Of a stretch of 64,000 bases of DNA, positions 47,613 through 58,055 are shown in pieces. Below the pieces are notes generated by a model. That model did no database searches and was not told the origin of the DNA. It saw only the letters and a program-made list of their open reading frames with translations. Position 1 is the stretch's first letter, and every line of letters begins with the position of its first letter. The stretch comes from Glaciimonas sp. CA11.2 (GTDB lineage: Bacteria > Pseudomonadota > Gammaproteobacteria > Burkholderiales > Burkholderiaceae_D), in NCBI RefSeq assembly GCF_034314045.1, contig NZ_JAVIWL010000001.1, positions 3,286,001 through 3,350,000 on the forward strand, read 5' to 3'. The position numbers and the translations under genes were made by a program.

Positions 47613-48251
47613 TCAAAAACGTTTGGTCAAGACCATCATGTCACCCTCGCGCCGCATCTCAGTGCGATTGAGAAATGACATACCCAGCAATGCAAATGAC
47701 AATCCGCTTTCGAGCACGACTGCATCAACCTGCCTTATTTCGATATCGCCAACCTTGACGATATCTAGCCGTACACGATAACCAGGCGTAAGACCGTTGG
47801 CGGTATTCATCATCGTTTTTTGACCTCGCTTGTAGTTGATGCCAAGCCTGATCGCATCTGATGCCGGCAAAGCAATGACGGTCGCGCCGGTATCAACCAA
47901 CATCGTCATGATTCCGCCGTTGACCTGACTTTGTGCCACAAAATGACCTGCGCCGTTCACTTTCAACGTCACACTGGCGTTTGCGCTGGGCGCACTGCGA
48001 CTGACGAACTCACCAATACCGATGGTCTCAAGTTTGCCTTTTACATTCACCGTTGCAGTCGAGCCTGTGACTGAAGTGAGGCGTATATCGCCGCGAACAT
48101 TATCGCCGACAGAGTAGGTTTTAGGAGCGGCGCCATCGATGATTAAAACCGCTTTACCAGGGAAAAGGCCAGCCACGCCGATATCGGTTGCTTGAGCCGA
48201 TAATGCCGTAATTATCATGAAAAGGCAGGCGTTCAGCTTCAGCAAGCGCAT
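47613..48251 (-). CDS. Retropepsin-like aspartic protease, exported
   Basis: A 212-residue protein with a signal peptide (LLKLNACLFMIITALSAQA). The active-site motif is MLVDTGATVIALP at about residue 119, and the second conserved segment is LSFALLGMSFLNR near the end, matching the clan AA aspartic protease family often annotated as TIGR02281. A preceding domain of about 90 residues (KAVLIIDGAAPKTYSVGD) is probably beta-rich. Such proteins function as homodimers. The start at 48251 was chosen because it gives a signal peptide; a longer frame begins with TTG. It probably follows yajQ in one transcript. Confidence 0.88.
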   Translation of the reverse strand: MRLLKLNACLFMIITALSAQATDIGVAGLFPGKAVLIIDGAAPKTYSVGDNVRGDIRLTSVTGSTATVNVKGKLETIGIGEFVSRSAPSANASVTLKVNGAGHFVAQSQVNGGIMTMLVDTGATVIALPASDAIRLGINYKRGQKTMMNTANGLTPGYRVRLDIVKVGDIEIRQVDAVVLESGLSFALLGMSFLNRTEMRREGDMMVLTKRF

Positions 48252-48368
48252 GGAGTGTGGACTTCCGATAGGCAAGTTAACGTGGAGGAGGGCGGAAAGC
48301 GCACGATATAGCGCTTTTCCGCAGTGGCGTCTTTTGAGGCTTGAGACTGCCGTAGCGAACAATCTCGC

Positions 48369-48854
48369 TTAATCCCTGAAATTGTTAAATTCCAGCGGCA
48401 AGTCTGGTACTTCCTTGCGCAGCATTGCCATCGCCGCTTGCAGATCGTCGCGCTTGGCACCGGTTATGCGGACTGCGTCGCCCTGAATACTGGCCTGTAC
48501 TTTCATCTTGCTGTCTTTGACCACGCGAACGATTTTCTTGGCATCGTCGGATTCGATGCCGTTCTTGATCTTGATGACTTGTTTGACCTTGTCGCCGCCA
48601 GTTTTCTCGATCTTACCGATGTCGAGAAATCTTACGTCAACACTGCGCTTCACCAGCTTATTTGTGAGCACATCGCGTACTTGGGCTAATTGGAAGTCGG
48701 AATCGGCGTAAGCAGTCAGATCGCGCTCTTTCAGTTCAACGCGTGCATCGCTGCCTTTAAAGTCGAAGCGCGTAGCAATTTCTTTGCTGGCTTGATCGAC
48801 GGCATTCTTAACCTCAGCAAGATTGGCTTCGGAAACGGTATCAAATGATGGCAT
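48369..48854 (-). CDS. yajQ: YajQ-family nucleotide-binding protein
   Basis: A 161-residue YajQ protein with two ferredoxin-like halves. It begins [20 protein letters not shown], followed by the conserved [10 protein letters not shown], and ends [19 protein letters not shown]-type sequence ([20 protein letters not shown]) is also typical. YajQ proteins bind RNA or tRNA, and in Xanthomonas and Pseudomonas a YajQ binds cyclic di-GMP and works with a LysR regulator. An AAGGAAT ribosome site precedes the ATG. Confidence 0.96.
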   Translation of the reverse strand: MPSFDTVSEANLAEVKNAVDQASKEIATRFDFKGSDARVELKERDLTAYADSDFQLAQVRDVLTNKLVKRSVDVRFLDIGKIEKTGGDKVKQVIKIKNGIESDDAKKIVRVVKDSKMKVQASIQGDAVRITGAKRDDLQAAMAMLRKEVPDLPLEFNNFRD

Positions 48855-49079
48855 TTTGGTAATTCCTTAATGTTTTTCTAATGGTGCGTGTATTTTGTAT
48901 TCTTTGAGGCCGTGCGTACCGTTTAGCATTTTGGCCCATTGTGGACGATCCTATCGCTTCGAACCAATTAGACCGACAGCCTCATAGCGTGCATTCTATC
49001 GAACAAAAAACCGGGCGGCTATGGCTTCCCTCATTCTTTGCACCGTGGTGTCTACTTTACCCGAGTTTTGCTCGCTTAT

Positions 49080-49109
49080 TTGGCGGGAGCTGTGCGACTT
49101 ACGTATAAT
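49080..49109 (+). promoter_or_regulatory. murB promoter suggesting a leaderless mRNA
   Basis: A perfect TATAAT at 49104-49109 lies 18 bases after TTGGCG at 49080-49085. Transcription would start 6-7 bases past the -10 box, which is the A of the murB ATG at 49115. No ribosome site is present between them. Confidence 0.6.
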
Positions 49110-49114
49110 CTTGT

Positions 49115-50173
49115 ATGCCTTTCGCCTATCAGCACGACACGACTCTCACCGCAAATTTGGCGGTTCAGACCGACTTTCCCATGCGCGCCCTCAATACATT
49201 AGGTATCGAGGCGACCGCTCATGCCTATTTATCGATCAACTCGGTGGCAGACCTGCAACTGGTGCGATCAGATCCAGCCCTATCTCAGTTGCCGCGCCTG
49301 ATATTAGGTGGCGGTAGTAATGTGGTGCTCACGCGCGATTTTCCAGGATTGGTGCTGCACATCCGCAATCAAGGTATCCAAGTTGTTGGGGAAGATGCTG
49401 ATGCTGTCATGATACGTGCCGCTGCCGGTGAAACCTGGCACGCGCTCGTTGAGTGGACATTGACGCACGGATTGGGTGGATTAGAAAATCTATCGTTAAT
49501 TCCAGGCAATGTTGGTGCCGCACCGATTCAAAATATCGGCGCTTATGGCATTGAGATGCAAGACCGGTTTCATGCGTTAACCGCATTCGATTTTACGACC
49601 GGAGAAATGTTGACGTTGCATCGCAAAGATTGCGCATTCGGCTATCGCGACAGTATCTTTAAACACGCTTTACGCGACCGTGCTGTCGTGATTGATGTGA
49701 CATTTTCATTACCGAAACGTTGGCAAGCGGATGTGCGTTATGGCGATATTAAGGATGAATTAGCGGCGCGTGGTATCGCCGAACCAGATGCGCTTGATGT
49801 GAGTAACGCCGTCATCGCGATTCGGACGCGCAAGTTGCCTGATCCAGCGGTGATCGGCAACGCAGGCAGTTTTTTCAAGAATCCAATCATCCCAGCCGCT
49901 CAACGCGACGCTTTACTCGCCCAACATCCTGCAATGGTCAGCTATAAACAAACAGACGGTGGCTTTAAACTTGCCGCTGGATGGTTGATTGATCAATGTG
50001 GCTGGAAAGGGAAGGCTCTGGGACGGGTTGCCATGTATCAAAAGCAGGCGTTAGTTCTGGTTAATCTAGGTGGTGCGAACGGGCAAGACGTTGTTCGCTT
50101 ATCGGAAGCGGTTCAGGCCGATGTGATGGCGCGCTTTGGCGTGGCATTGGAACCGGAGCCGATTTTTGTGTGA
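49115..50173 (+). CDS. murB: UDP-N-acetylenolpyruvoylglucosamine reductase
   Basis: A 352-residue type I MurB, which reduces UDP-GlcNAc enolpyruvate to UDP-MurNAc with NADPH and FAD in peptidoglycan synthesis. FAD-binding sequence LILGGGSNVVLTRDFPGLVLHI lies near residues 63-84. The catalytic segment includes GLENLSLIPGNVGAAPIQNIGAYG and the family-specific YRDSIFK; NAGSFFKNP carries the proton-donor serine. The end region AGWLIDQCGWKGKALG is also conserved. The start MPFAYQHDTTLT has no ribosome site and lies directly after a -10 box. Confidence 0.96.
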   Translation: MPFAYQHDTTLTANLAVQTDFPMRALNTLGIEATAHAYLSINSVADLQLVRSDPALSQLPRLILGGGSNVVLTRDFPGLVLHIRNQGIQVVGEDADAVMIRAAAGETWHALVEWTLTHGLGGLENLSLIPGNVGAAPIQNIGAYGIEMQDRFHALTAFDFTTGEMLTLHRKDCAFGYRDSIFKHALRDRAVVIDVTFSLPKRWQADVRYGDIKDELAARGIAEPDALDVSNAVIAIRTRKLPDPAVIGNAGSFFKNPIIPAAQRDALLAQHPAMVSYKQTDGGFKLAAGWLIDQCGWKGKALGRVAMYQKQALVLVNLGGANGQDVVRLSEAVQADVMARFGVALEPEPIFV

Positions 50174-50263
50174 TCGGTGATGACGTGCAAGGCGGTTTTA
50201 CATGAGTCGTCTTGCACCGTGGGCGACTTTTAAGAAGCCGCCCACTCTCCATTCAATACGATG

Positions 50264-50578
50264 TTAGGCATAATGACAAACGTAGTTCAGCGTCTCAATC
50301 GTTTCAATATCAAAACTGGAATTCGCTGGAATATCAAAGCTATCGCCTGCCACGTACCTGGTCCACAGCGGCTGATCTTTTTGGCGCACTTGGCAGAGTC
50401 CGCTGGTGACGTCCATTATTTCGGCCACGCCAGTGTTAAATGTCAGCGTCGAAGGCAGGATTACACCCAAGGTTTTTTTTATGCCATTTTCAAGAATGAT
50501 GGTGTGGGAAATACATTTGCCATCAAAGTAGACGCTGGCTTGTTTCAGGACAGATACGTTATCGAATTGCGCGCTCAT
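50264..50578 (-). CDS. ppnP: Pyrimidine/purine nucleoside phosphorylase PpnP
   Basis: A 104-residue single-domain cupin of the former DUF1255 family. Conserved parts are NVSVLKQASVYFDGKCISHT near the start, TLGVILPSTLTFNTGVAEIMDV in the middle and FDIPANSSFDI near the end. PpnP cleaves nucleosides to the base and ribose 1-phosphate. It is convergent with murB. Confidence 0.92.
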   Translation of the reverse strand: MSAQFDNVSVLKQASVYFDGKCISHTIILENGIKKTLGVILPSTLTFNTGVAEIMDVTSGLCQVRQKDQPLWTRYVAGDSFDIPANSSFDIETIETLNYVCHYA

Positions 50579-50940
50579 AAGGAAAGCCTTTTAGTTAGAG
50601 GGTAAGAGTTGGTGAATGTGATAAAGCGTGCGCAATTATGCCAAATTTCATTGCTTTCATGATCGGCTTGTCCATAATATTTAATGCAATATTTTCCGTA
50701 ATCAATACGCAAAAAATATGTAAAAAAAGATGCGTAACGTGGATGTCGTGCGTTAGTATTTTTCTACATCGGCGCGCTAGATCGCTGAATATGCTTTCAA
50801 CGATAAAAAGTCCCTATTGATCATTGCATCAATAGGGACTTTTTATTTTTTCAGGCAGAATTCCACGTGTATTAGTGTTTTAGTGAATGGATGAATGAGT
50901 GAATGTGATTCAAATCATTCAGACACTTTTGCGACCAATA
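50579..50940. other. Gap between ppnP and argG
   Basis: These 362 bases hold the argG terminator at 50805-50844 and the promoter region of ppnP. A 60-codon frame on the plus strand (50638-50820) is low-complexity and overlaps the terminator, so it is not a gene. Confidence 0.5.
50805..50844 (-). terminator. Rho-independent terminator of argG
   Basis: A perfect 17-bp stem with a 6-base loop carries an A tract at the left and a T tract at the right, so it works on both strands. On the minus strand it lies about 100 bases after argG. Confidence 0.93.
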
Positions 50941-52170
50941 TTATCCGCGCTGGTTACGCGCGTTAGCAGCAATCCGCAAACGCAACGCATTCAGTTTGAT
51001 GAAACCGCCTGCATCGGCTTGGTTATAAGCGCCGCCATCTTCATCGAATGTAGAAATCTTCATGTCGAATAATGAGTCGGTTTTGGAGTCGCGTGATACG
51101 ACGATGACATTGCCTTTATAGAGCTTGAGACGAACCCAGCCGTTGACGCGTAATTGAGTTTGGTCAATCAGCGTCTGCAATGCAACCCGTTCCGGCGCCC
51201 ACCAGAAGCCGTTATAAATCATCGATGCGTAACGTGGCATCAGATCATCTTTCAGATGCGCGACTTCGCGATCCAGTGTGATGGATTCAATGGCGCGATG
51301 TGCGCGCAGCATGATCGTGCCGCCCGGGGTTTCGTAACAGCCGCGTGACTTCATGCCGACGAAACGGTTTTCGACCAGATCCAGACGGCCGATACCGTGC
51401 TTGCCGCCTAAACGGTTCAGTTCGGTCAGAACGGTTGCTGGTGACATGCGCGTGCCGTTGAGTGCAACGATGTCGCCTTTTTCGTATTCGATGTCGAGGT
51501 ATTCGGCTTGATCCGGTGCTGCTTCTGGGCTGACAGTCCAGCGCCACATACTTTCTTCGGCCTCGGCACTTGGATTTTCCAAATGACGGCCTTCAAAGCT
51601 GATGTGCAGCAAGTTGGCATCCATTGAATAGGGTGCGCCGCCATTTTTGTGTTTCATGTCGATTTCGATACCGGCGTCTGCTGCGTATTGCAGCAATTTT
51701 TCACGCGACAGCAAATCCCATTCGCGCCAAGGTGCAATGACTTTGACGTTTGGCATCAACGCATAAGCGCCAAGCTCAAAACGAACTTGATCGTTACCTT
51801 TGCCGGTCGCGCCGTGCGAGATTGTGTCTGCGCCGGTTTCGCGGGCGATCTCAATGAGGCGTTTTGCGATCAACGGACGCGCAATCGACGTGCCGAGCAA
51901 GTATTCACCTTCATACACGGTGTTGGCACGAAACATCGGGAATACGAAGTCACGCACGAATTCTTCACGGACATCATCGATGTAAATATTTTCCGGCTTG
52001 ATACCAAATTTCAATGCTTTTTGGCGCGCTGGTTCCAGCTCTTCGCCCTGACCTAAATCGGCGGTGAAGGTGACGATTTCACATTGATAGTTGTCTTGTA
52101 GCCACTTCAAAATGACTGAAGTGTCGAGGCCGCCGGAATAGGCGAGAACTACTTTTTTTACGTCGCTCAT
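50941..52170 (-). CDS. argG: Argininosuccinate synthase
   Basis: A 409-residue argininosuccinate synthase that joins citrulline and aspartate with ATP. The N-terminal PP-loop is [19 protein letters not shown] at residues 7-25. [13 protein letters not shown] and the citrulline/aspartate region [17 protein letters not shown] are intact, as is [15 protein letters not shown]. It uses the citrulline produced by argF, which lies upstream on the same strand. A 183-base gap separates them. An AGAAG ribosome site precedes the ATG. Confidence 0.98.
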   Translation of the reverse strand: MSDVKKVVLAYSGGLDTSVILKWLQDNYQCEIVTFTADLGQGEELEPARQKALKFGIKPENIYIDDVREEFVRDFVFPMFRANTVYEGEYLLGTSIARPLIAKRLIEIARETGADTISHGATGKGNDQVRFELGAYALMPNVKVIAPWREWDLLSREKLLQYAADAGIEIDMKHKNGGAPYSMDANLLHISFEGRHLENPSAEAEESMWRWTVSPEAAPDQAEYLDIEYEKGDIVALNGTRMSPATVLTELNRLGGKHGIGRLDLVENRFVGMKSRGCYETPGGTIMLRAHRAIESITLDREVAHLKDDLMPRYASMIYNGFWWAPERVALQTLIDQTQLRVNGWVRLKLYKGNVIVVSRDSKTDSLFDMKISTFDEDGGAYNQADAGGFIKLNALRLRIAANARNQRG

Positions 52171-52353
52171 GATCTTCTTTCTAATGTTTCAGTGCTATTC
52201 AGTAATTAAGTTGCTAGCTAACGTGTTAACTAAGTGGCTTTTCGGTCGGCGTCAACGTGGCGTTACACCGCTTGAAAGTCTGCTTAGGCGATCTGGTTGC
52301 ATTCTCGCTTGCGTAGGAATGTAAGACAGAAATCGCATTTAAAAATATACATT

Positions 52354-53271
52354 TCAGGTATCGAGTTTTCCTACCACCAGATATTCCAACAGTGCTTTCT
52401 GCACGTGCAAGCGATTTTCAGCCTCGTCCCAAACGACCGATTGTGGTCCGTCGATGACTTCGGCTGATACTTCTTCACCCCGATGCGCGGGAAGACAATG
52501 CATGAAAAGTGCGTCCGGCTGTGCACGTGCCATTTTGGCCTGATCCACGATCCAGCCATCGAAGGCTTTCAGGCGTGCATTATTTTCAGCCTCATAACCC
52601 ATACTCGTCCAGACATCGGTCGTGACCAAGTGTGCGCCCACGCAAGCATCCGAGGGATTATCGAACAAAGTGTATTGCGTGCTATCAGCGGTGACCAGCA
52701 TCGGATCGAGATCGTAGCCTTTTGGCGTTGAGATATTGACGTGAAAGCCAAACACCTGCGCCGCTTGTAGCCATGAATACAACATATTGTTGGCATCGCC
52801 GATCCACGCTATCGTCTTGCCAGTGATAGAACCACGTTGTTCAACGTAAGTGAAAAGGTCCGCCAATACCTGACATGGATGATATTCATTCGTCAGGCCA
52901 TTGATCACCGGCACGCGTGAATTGGCAGCAAAACGCTCAATGATGTCCTGGCCGAAGGTACGGATCATGATGACGTCGCACATGCGTGACATCACTTGTC
53001 CGGCGTCCTCGACCGGTTCACCACGTCCGAGTTGGCTGTCGCGCGTGTTGAGATAAATGGCGGCACCGCCGAGTTGATGCATTCCGGCCTCAAACGACAA
53101 GCGGGTGCGGGTCGAGTTTTTCTCGAAAACCATTACCAGCGTGCGATCAAGTAGCGGGTGGTGCGGCTCATAGTTCTTAAACTTACGCTTGATGATGCGG
53201 GTACGTTCAATGATGTACTCGTACTCATCGAGCGTAAAGTCGGAAAACTGCAGGTAGTGTTTGATTGCCAT
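52354..53271 (-). CDS. argF: Ornithine carbamoyltransferase
   Basis: A 305-residue OTCase that makes citrulline from ornithine and carbamoyl phosphate. The carbamoyl-phosphate motif STRTR lies at about residue 53 in FEKNSTRTRLSFE. HPCQVLADL is present at the second substrate site (EYHPCQVLADLFT), and the ornithine-side HCLPAHRGEE is at about residue 258. It begins MAIKHYLQFSDFTL. It is transcribed in the same direction as argG. Confidence 0.98.
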   Translation of the reverse strand: MAIKHYLQFSDFTLDEYEYIIERTRIIKRKFKNYEPHHPLLDRTLVMVFEKNSTRTRLSFEAGMHQLGGAAIYLNTRDSQLGRGEPVEDAGQVMSRMCDVIMIRTFGQDIIERFAANSRVPVINGLTNEYHPCQVLADLFTYVEQRGSITGKTIAWIGDANNMLYSWLQAAQVFGFHVNISTPKGYDLDPMLVTADSTQYTLFDNPSDACVGAHLVTTDVWTSMGYEAENNARLKAFDGWIVDQAKMARAQPDALFMHCLPAHRGEEVSAEVIDGPQSVVWDEAENRLHVQKALLEYLVVGKLDT

Positions 53272-53449
53272 AAATGAAAATGGCGGCCAGTGGTAGATCT
53301 GCCGCCGAAGTTTCTAACCCGTTCAATTATAAGGGATATTGCTCAAAAAGATACCTAAGGAAGGAGCCTAATCAACCTTATCTCCGCTACAAGCCATGCA
53401 CAAGCCACGGCGTATCGGAAGCATGTTGGGATGGCCGCATCATCTGGCT

Positions 53450-54412
53450 TCAATACAGTGTTTGTGATGATTCATGCAACAGTTGCTTATAGAGCTGATG
53501 CCGCATTGGGGCAATTTTTCCTTCTTGCACCGCTTCAAGAACAGCGCAATTCGGTTCTATCAAGTGATGGCAGTTGTAAAATTTACATTTCCCCAAAAAT
53601 GGTGCGAACTCTCGAAAAGCGCGTTCCAGCATGCCTTCGCTGAGTTGATACAGGCCAAACTCCTGAAATCCGGGCGAGTCAATGATGTAGGTTTCATCGT
53701 CAGCCGTTGGATGCACTTCATACAATCGGGTGAAAGTCGTCGTGTGTTTTCCGGTATCCAATGCCGCCGAGATTTCCCGGGTGGCAATGTCAGCGTCTGG
53801 CACGATCAGATTGATGATCGATGATTTGCCCATACCTGATTGCCCGATCAGGATGGTCGACTGGTTTTCCAGAAGAGGCATTAAGGTGGCGCAGGTTTGC
53901 TCTGGCGCTCCTATTGCCGATACTTCGTGGATCGGATAGCCAAGCTTGGCATACGGTTGTAGCCGTTCGCGTGTTCTCGGCAGTGAGGCGACGATGTCGG
54001 TTTTGTTCAATATGATGTGCGCGGCGACACCCGCCGCTTCAGCCGCCACCAAGGCGCGCGAAATCAGATCGTCGGTAAAGCCCGGTTCCGTCGCCACGAC
54101 GATAAATAGTTGCGAAACATTGGCGGCGAGCAACTTCGATTTGTATTGATCCGAACGGTATAAGAGGCTGCGCCGTTCTCCGAGGGACTCGATCACCGCC
54201 TGGTTTTTTGAGGTCATGTTGAGATTGACCTTATCGCCCACGGCAACATCGCTCTTCTTGCCGCGTGTCACGCAATGCAGTTTTAAGGACTCGCCATCCA
54301 CTAGCGCCTGAACCATATAGTGACGTCCGTGGGCCGCGATGACGACGCCGACAGCATTGGCGATGCCCGTTTTTACCGCTTTACCCGGCTTCGGTTTGTA
54401 ATGATCAACCAT
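53450..54412 (-). CDS. rsgA: Ribosome small subunit-dependent GTPase RsgA
   Basis: A 320-residue circularly permuted GTPase involved in 30S subunit maturation. The order is an N-terminal OB-fold, then NKTDIV (G4), [16 protein letters not shown] (G1, about residues 187-202) and [13 protein letters not shown] (G3). A zinc-binding C terminus follows with [14 protein letters not shown]. The start overlaps the stop of the upstream M48 protease gene by 8 bases, so the two are coupled. Confidence 0.96.
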   Translation of the reverse strand: MVDHYKPKPGKAVKTGIANAVGVVIAAHGRHYMVQALVDGESLKLHCVTRGKKSDVAVGDKVNLNMTSKNQAVIESLGERRSLLYRSDQYKSKLLAANVSQLFIVVATEPGFTDDLISRALVAAEAAGVAAHIILNKTDIVASLPRTRERLQPYAKLGYPIHEVSAIGAPEQTCATLMPLLENQSTILIGQSGMGKSSIINLIVPDADIATREISAALDTGKHTTTFTRLYEVHPTADDETYIIDSPGFQEFGLYQLSEGMLERAFREFAPFLGKCKFYNCHHLIEPNCAVLEAVQEGKIAPMRHQLYKQLLHESSQTLY

Positions 54413-55697
54413 GGAATGTAACCGGTTCTAATTTTGTGGCGAGTAGCTTATTGATACGTACCGAGGCTGGAGGATGCGAATCGTAAAACGCGGAATGTAA
54501 CGGATCAGGCGTGAGCGTCGAGGCGTTGTCCTCGTACAATTTAACCAGCGCGGCGACCAGATCGTCAGCATTAGTATATTTGGCTGCAAACGCATCTGCT
54601 TCAAATTCATGCTTTCGCGAAGTGATTGATGACAGCGGTGACAACATGAACGTAAAAATTGGCAGTGCCAGCATGAACAAAATTAATGCCATCGCATTGT
54701 TATTCGAAAGGTCAGATAACAGCAACGGAATAACGCCAAGTCCGGTAAAAAACCATAATTGTTCTTTGAGATAACCGAGTAATGCCAAGAAAACAAGTGA
54801 GACTGCAAATATGACCACGATCCGCTTAACAATATGTTTGAGTTTGAAATGTCCCAATTCATGCGCCAATACCGCTTCGATTTCATGCGGTGCAAGGCGC
54901 GCCAGTAATGTATCAAAAAAGACAATACGTTTGCTAGCGCCAAAGCCGGAGAAATAAGCATTGCCGTGCGCGCTGCGCTTGGAACCGTCCATGACGAACA
55001 ATCCCTTTGACGCAAAGCCGACACGCTGCATCAACCCTTCGATCCGTGCTCGCAAGCTGTCATCGGTCAATGGCGTGAACTTATTGAACAGCGGTGCGAT
55101 CACCGTTGGAAACAGAATGAGCATCAATAATTGGAAACCGCTCCACACCAGCCAAGCATAAAACCACCAAATATCACCGGATTTTTCCATGAGTAACAAA
55201 ATCACCCAAATCAACGGCAAGCCAATTGCAGCCCCCAACAAGGTGCTTTTTAACAAATCGGCGAAAAACAGCTTATGCGTCATTTTGTTGAAACCATAAC
55301 GCGCTTCAAGAACAAATTGTTTGTAATAGGCAATTGGCAAATCGATTACGCCAGAGATCAATACAAAGGCGACCACCAGGCTCATTTGATACAACATGCC
55401 AGAACCGGTCCAGCCATATAATGTGCCGGATAGCCATTGCAAGCCACCCAATAGCGTGAAGCCGATCAACACAACGGCATTGATGAGTAAGCCAAAAAGT
55501 CCAAATTTGGTCTTGGCAACGGTGTAATCTGCGGCCTTTTGATGCGCCGAAAGATGAATTTTTTCGGCGAATTCGGGTGGCACTGCGCTACGATGCTGGA
55601 TGACGTGACGAATCTGTCGCGAACCGAGCCAAAAGCGTACTGATAGGCTTATTGCCAAAAAAACTATAAATAATACTGAAAATGCAAATGAAGACAT
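54405..55697 (-). CDS. M48-family membrane metalloprotease (Ste24-like)
   Basis: A 430-residue integral membrane protease. The zinc site [11 protein letters not shown] is at about residue 278 (VLAHELGH), and the third ligand lies in [13 protein letters not shown] further on. Several membrane helices occur in the N-terminal half, and [21 protein letters not shown] precedes the active site. It resembles CAAX prenyl protease 1, although bacteria have no known prenylated CAAX substrates, so quality control of membrane proteins is more likely. The start at 55697 was chosen for its AGGGAC site. rsgA follows and overlaps. Confidence 0.93.
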   Translation of the reverse strand: MSSFAFSVLFIVFLAISLSVRFWLGSRQIRHVIQHRSAVPPEFAEKIHLSAHQKAADYTVAKTKFGLFGLLINAVVLIGFTLLGGLQWLSGTLYGWTGSGMLYQMSLVVAFVLISGVIDLPIAYYKQFVLEARYGFNKMTHKLFFADLLKSTLLGAAIGLPLIWVILLLMEKSGDIWWFYAWLVWSGFQLLMLILFPTVIAPLFNKFTPLTDDSLRARIEGLMQRVGFASKGLFVMDGSKRSAHGNAYFSGFGASKRIVFFDTLLARLAPHEIEAVLAHELGHFKLKHIVKRIVVIFAVSLVFLALLGYLKEQLWFFTGLGVIPLLLSDLSNNNAMALILFMLALPIFTFMLSPLSSITSRKHEFEADAFAAKYTNADDLVAALVKLYEDNASTLTPDPLHSAFYDSHPPASVRINKLLATKLEPVTFHG

Positions 55698-55775
55698 GTT
55701 GTCCCTATGTGAGAAAATACGCGACTGACGGCGAAAACTAATCGCGTTTCCCAATAAATAGTAAAGAGAACAATT

Positions 55776-56372
55776 ATGTCACAAGCTATCGACTCATCGA
55801 CACCATCCGCACCTGTTGTGGCGCCATTACGTCCGAATGAATTCAATCTGATCTGGGTTGATATGGAAATGACCGGACTTGACCCGGATGCAGAGCGCAT
55901 TATTGAAGTGGCGGTAGTCGTCACCGACCCGCAACTGAATATTCTGGCAGAAGGTCCGGTTTTTGCGATTCATCAGTCTGATACATTCTTGGATGGTATG
56001 GACGCCTGGAACAAAGGCACGCACGGTCGCTCTGGTTTGATCGAACGCGTCAAGACCTCCACGGTGACTGAAGCCGAAGCCGAAACTGAGCTGATCGCCT
56101 TCCTGCGCAAATACGTACCGAACGGCAAATCGCCGATGTGCGGCAACACTATTTGCCAGGATCGTCGTTTCATGGCGCGTGGCATGCCTAAGCTGGAAGC
56201 GTTCTTCCACTATCGCAATCTGGATGTCTCAACATTAAAAGAATTATGCCGCCGCTGGAAGCCAGAGTTGGCGAGTGGATTCAAAAAACATCAAAAGCAC
56301 ACGGCGTTGGCAGATATTCTAGAGTCAATTGAAGAGCTGAAATACTACCGCGAACACTTTATTAAAGAGTAA
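55776..56372 (+). CDS. orn: Oligoribonuclease
   Basis: A 198-residue DEDDh exonuclease that degrades 2-5-nt RNAs, including pGpG from cyclic di-GMP turnover. The first motif is [20 protein letters not shown] at about residues 25-44. The second is [17 protein letters not shown] and the third [14 protein letters not shown] ([14 protein letters not shown]) near residue 175. There is an N-terminal extension of about 20 residues. It is divergent from the M48 protease gene and followed by a terminator. Confidence 0.97.
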   Translation: MSQAIDSSTPSAPVVAPLRPNEFNLIWVDMEMTGLDPDAERIIEVAVVVTDPQLNILAEGPVFAIHQSDTFLDGMDAWNKGTHGRSGLIERVKTSTVTEAEAETELIAFLRKYVPNGKSPMCGNTICQDRRFMARGMPKLEAFFHYRNLDVSTLKELCRRWKPELASGFKKHQKHTALADILESIEELKYYREHFIKE

Positions 56373-56403
56373 GCCGGACACGCGTCAAGATAGGCGTTCA
56401 AGC

Positions 56404-56443
56404 AAAAAAACCTCACCGCTCATATGAATCGGTGAGGTTTTTT
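56404..56443 (+). terminator. Rho-independent terminator after orn
   Basis: An A-tract, the stem ACCTCACCG with CGGTGAGGT and a T-tract lie between the convergent orn and SEC-C genes, so it can serve both strands. Confidence 0.93.
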
Positions 56444-56507
56444 ATATTGTGCAATGCATTCCGCTATATCGGATTGCCCACCATTGCAGACAGCGCTGCA
56501 AAGTTAA

Positions 56508-57206
56508 TTATTCTTCAGCTAACCCAGCGCCACAGCATTTTTTAAATTTCTTGCCGCTACCGCACCCGCACAGATCATTACGTCCGACTTTTGGTGTTTC
56601 GCGTTGAATCGTTTTGACTGCGGATTTGCGGTTTGGCAACCAATAACGGTAAATTTCCGGAATGGCTGATTCGACTTCCACGGTCAGCTTATGGCGCTTG
56701 ACCGGATCCTCGCGCAAAAGCATTTCCTCTTCTTCCAGCTCTTCGGCCCCAAGCAAATAAATCGGCCGCACCACGGTCGCTAAATTCGAGGTCCAGATTG
56801 GCTCCCACGCTTTGGCGCGTAGATTAATACCTTCCCAGAAACCCCACGTCCACGCTTCACCATCCAGCAGCGGCTTTCCTTCATGCTCAAACTCGCAAAA
56901 TAATGGCTCGTATTCTTTTGGTGCCACTTCCAACGTCACCGCGATTTCATTCATGTAGCGCGCTATCAGGCCGACAGTGCGCTCGAATTCCTTGTCAGAC
57001 TTAAACTTAGGCGCATCCTTCAGTGATGGTCCCCAGACGTGCGGTAACCACTCACCAAGTAAAACTTGCTCTGGCCCGATCACCAGCGCGGTCAGATAAC
57101 CGTGCAGCGTATCCATCGTCATGCTTTCTTCGCCGCAGCGGTCAGAAAGCAAAAAGTCGTCTAATTCATCAAATTCTTTATCTGATAACGGTTCGTCAAG
57201 TTCCAT
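56508..57206 (-). CDS. YecA/UPF0149-family protein with C-terminal SEC-C motif
   Basis: A 232-residue protein. The UPF0149 domain starts [20 protein letters not shown] and has [17 protein letters not shown]. The last 25 residues contain a SEC-C zinc motif with [23 protein letters not shown] motifs bind zinc and often ribosomes or SecB; YecA of E. coli has been described as a ribosome- and SecA-related protein. The start MELDEPLSD at 57206 matches the family better than a frame 25 codons longer. It is convergent with orn. Confidence 0.9.
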   Translation of the reverse strand: MELDEPLSDKEFDELDDFLLSDRCGEESMTMDTLHGYLTALVIGPEQVLLGEWLPHVWGPSLKDAPKFKSDKEFERTVGLIARYMNEIAVTLEVAPKEYEPLFCEFEHEGKPLLDGEAWTWGFWEGINLRAKAWEPIWTSNLATVVRPIYLLGAEELEEEEMLLREDPVKRHKLTVEVESAIPEIYRYWLPNRKSAVKTIQRETPKVGRNDLCGCGSGKKFKKCCGAGLAEE

Positions 57207-57399
57207 CGTGATGCCTATATAAAATGTAAGTGTAAAGTGCGCGATGGCGGATTTTACGATTGAAATGCGCCAAACCTGCAAAAAGCGTCAAAAAACAATC
57301 AAATCACGGGAGTGTTGACTAGCTCCGGCCATTTTATTGCCGACGCTCAGTCAAATGAACGTGAAGATCAGCTTGGGAAGTCCCGTCCTAGTGCGTGCA

Positions 57400-57834
57400 T
57401 TAGCCGATCTCTTCTTCGAAATTAAGCTCAATGCCGTTACCAGCAGGATCTTTGAAGAAAAGCTGGGTTTGCCGCGTTATCTGCACCAAAGCAACTTTGT
57501 ACACGACTTGATGCAGCGCCAATCGTGCTCGCATCTCTGCCTGATTGATACAGGTAAAGGCAACGTGGTCAAAAGTGTTGGATCTTGTATTTTTTGCATC
57601 GCCTAATAATGCGTCGCTTGGTACTTCCTGCACTGCTTCGCTGGCAATCTCATTCATTGCCTGACTCAAATGCAAAATCGGGCGACCGCCTGCATAAAGC
57701 CAAAATCCGACACTATTAAAAGCAGGGCGCGCACCTTCTTCGAGACCCACAACATCGCAATAGAAATCCCTGAGTATCAACATCAGGTCGTGCGGTGCGC
57801 GTAAATTGTAATGATTGAGGCCGATGGCTGGCAT
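57400..57834 (-). CDS. VOC-superfamily (glyoxalase-like) protein
   Basis: A 144-residue protein with the vicinal oxygen chelate fold. It begins MPAIGLNHYNLRAPHDLM, with the first metal-ligand position HYN. GFWLYAGGRPILHL and FDHVAFTCINQAEM follow. QLFFKDPAGNGIELNFE at the end is the classic closing motif with Glu as metal ligand. Substrate unknown; glyoxalase, dioxygenase or fosfomycin-type activities are all found in the family. The ATG at 57834 was preferred over a TTG 11 codons earlier. Confidence 0.88.
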   Translation of the reverse strand: MPAIGLNHYNLRAPHDLMLILRDFYCDVVGLEEGARPAFNSVGFWLYAGGRPILHLSQAMNEIASEAVQEVPSDALLGDAKNTRSNTFDHVAFTCINQAEMRARLALHQVVYKVALVQITRQTQLFFKDPAGNGIELNFEEEIG

Positions 57835-58055
57835 GAAAAATTCCGGTTGAATTGATGTCGACAACAACGGCCACTTGTTCTCCGTAACCCAAATTTTACG
57901 CCTGTTGAATGATGACGTTGTGCTTTATCCCATTGTGGCAAAAATGACGGTCAATAAGCGGTATTCCTTCGGTTGGAAAAAAATAGTGACCGTGACTGAA
58001 ATATTTGGATGTCACGAAAGATGATAGGGCGACATTGCAGCTTACAATGGAGATT

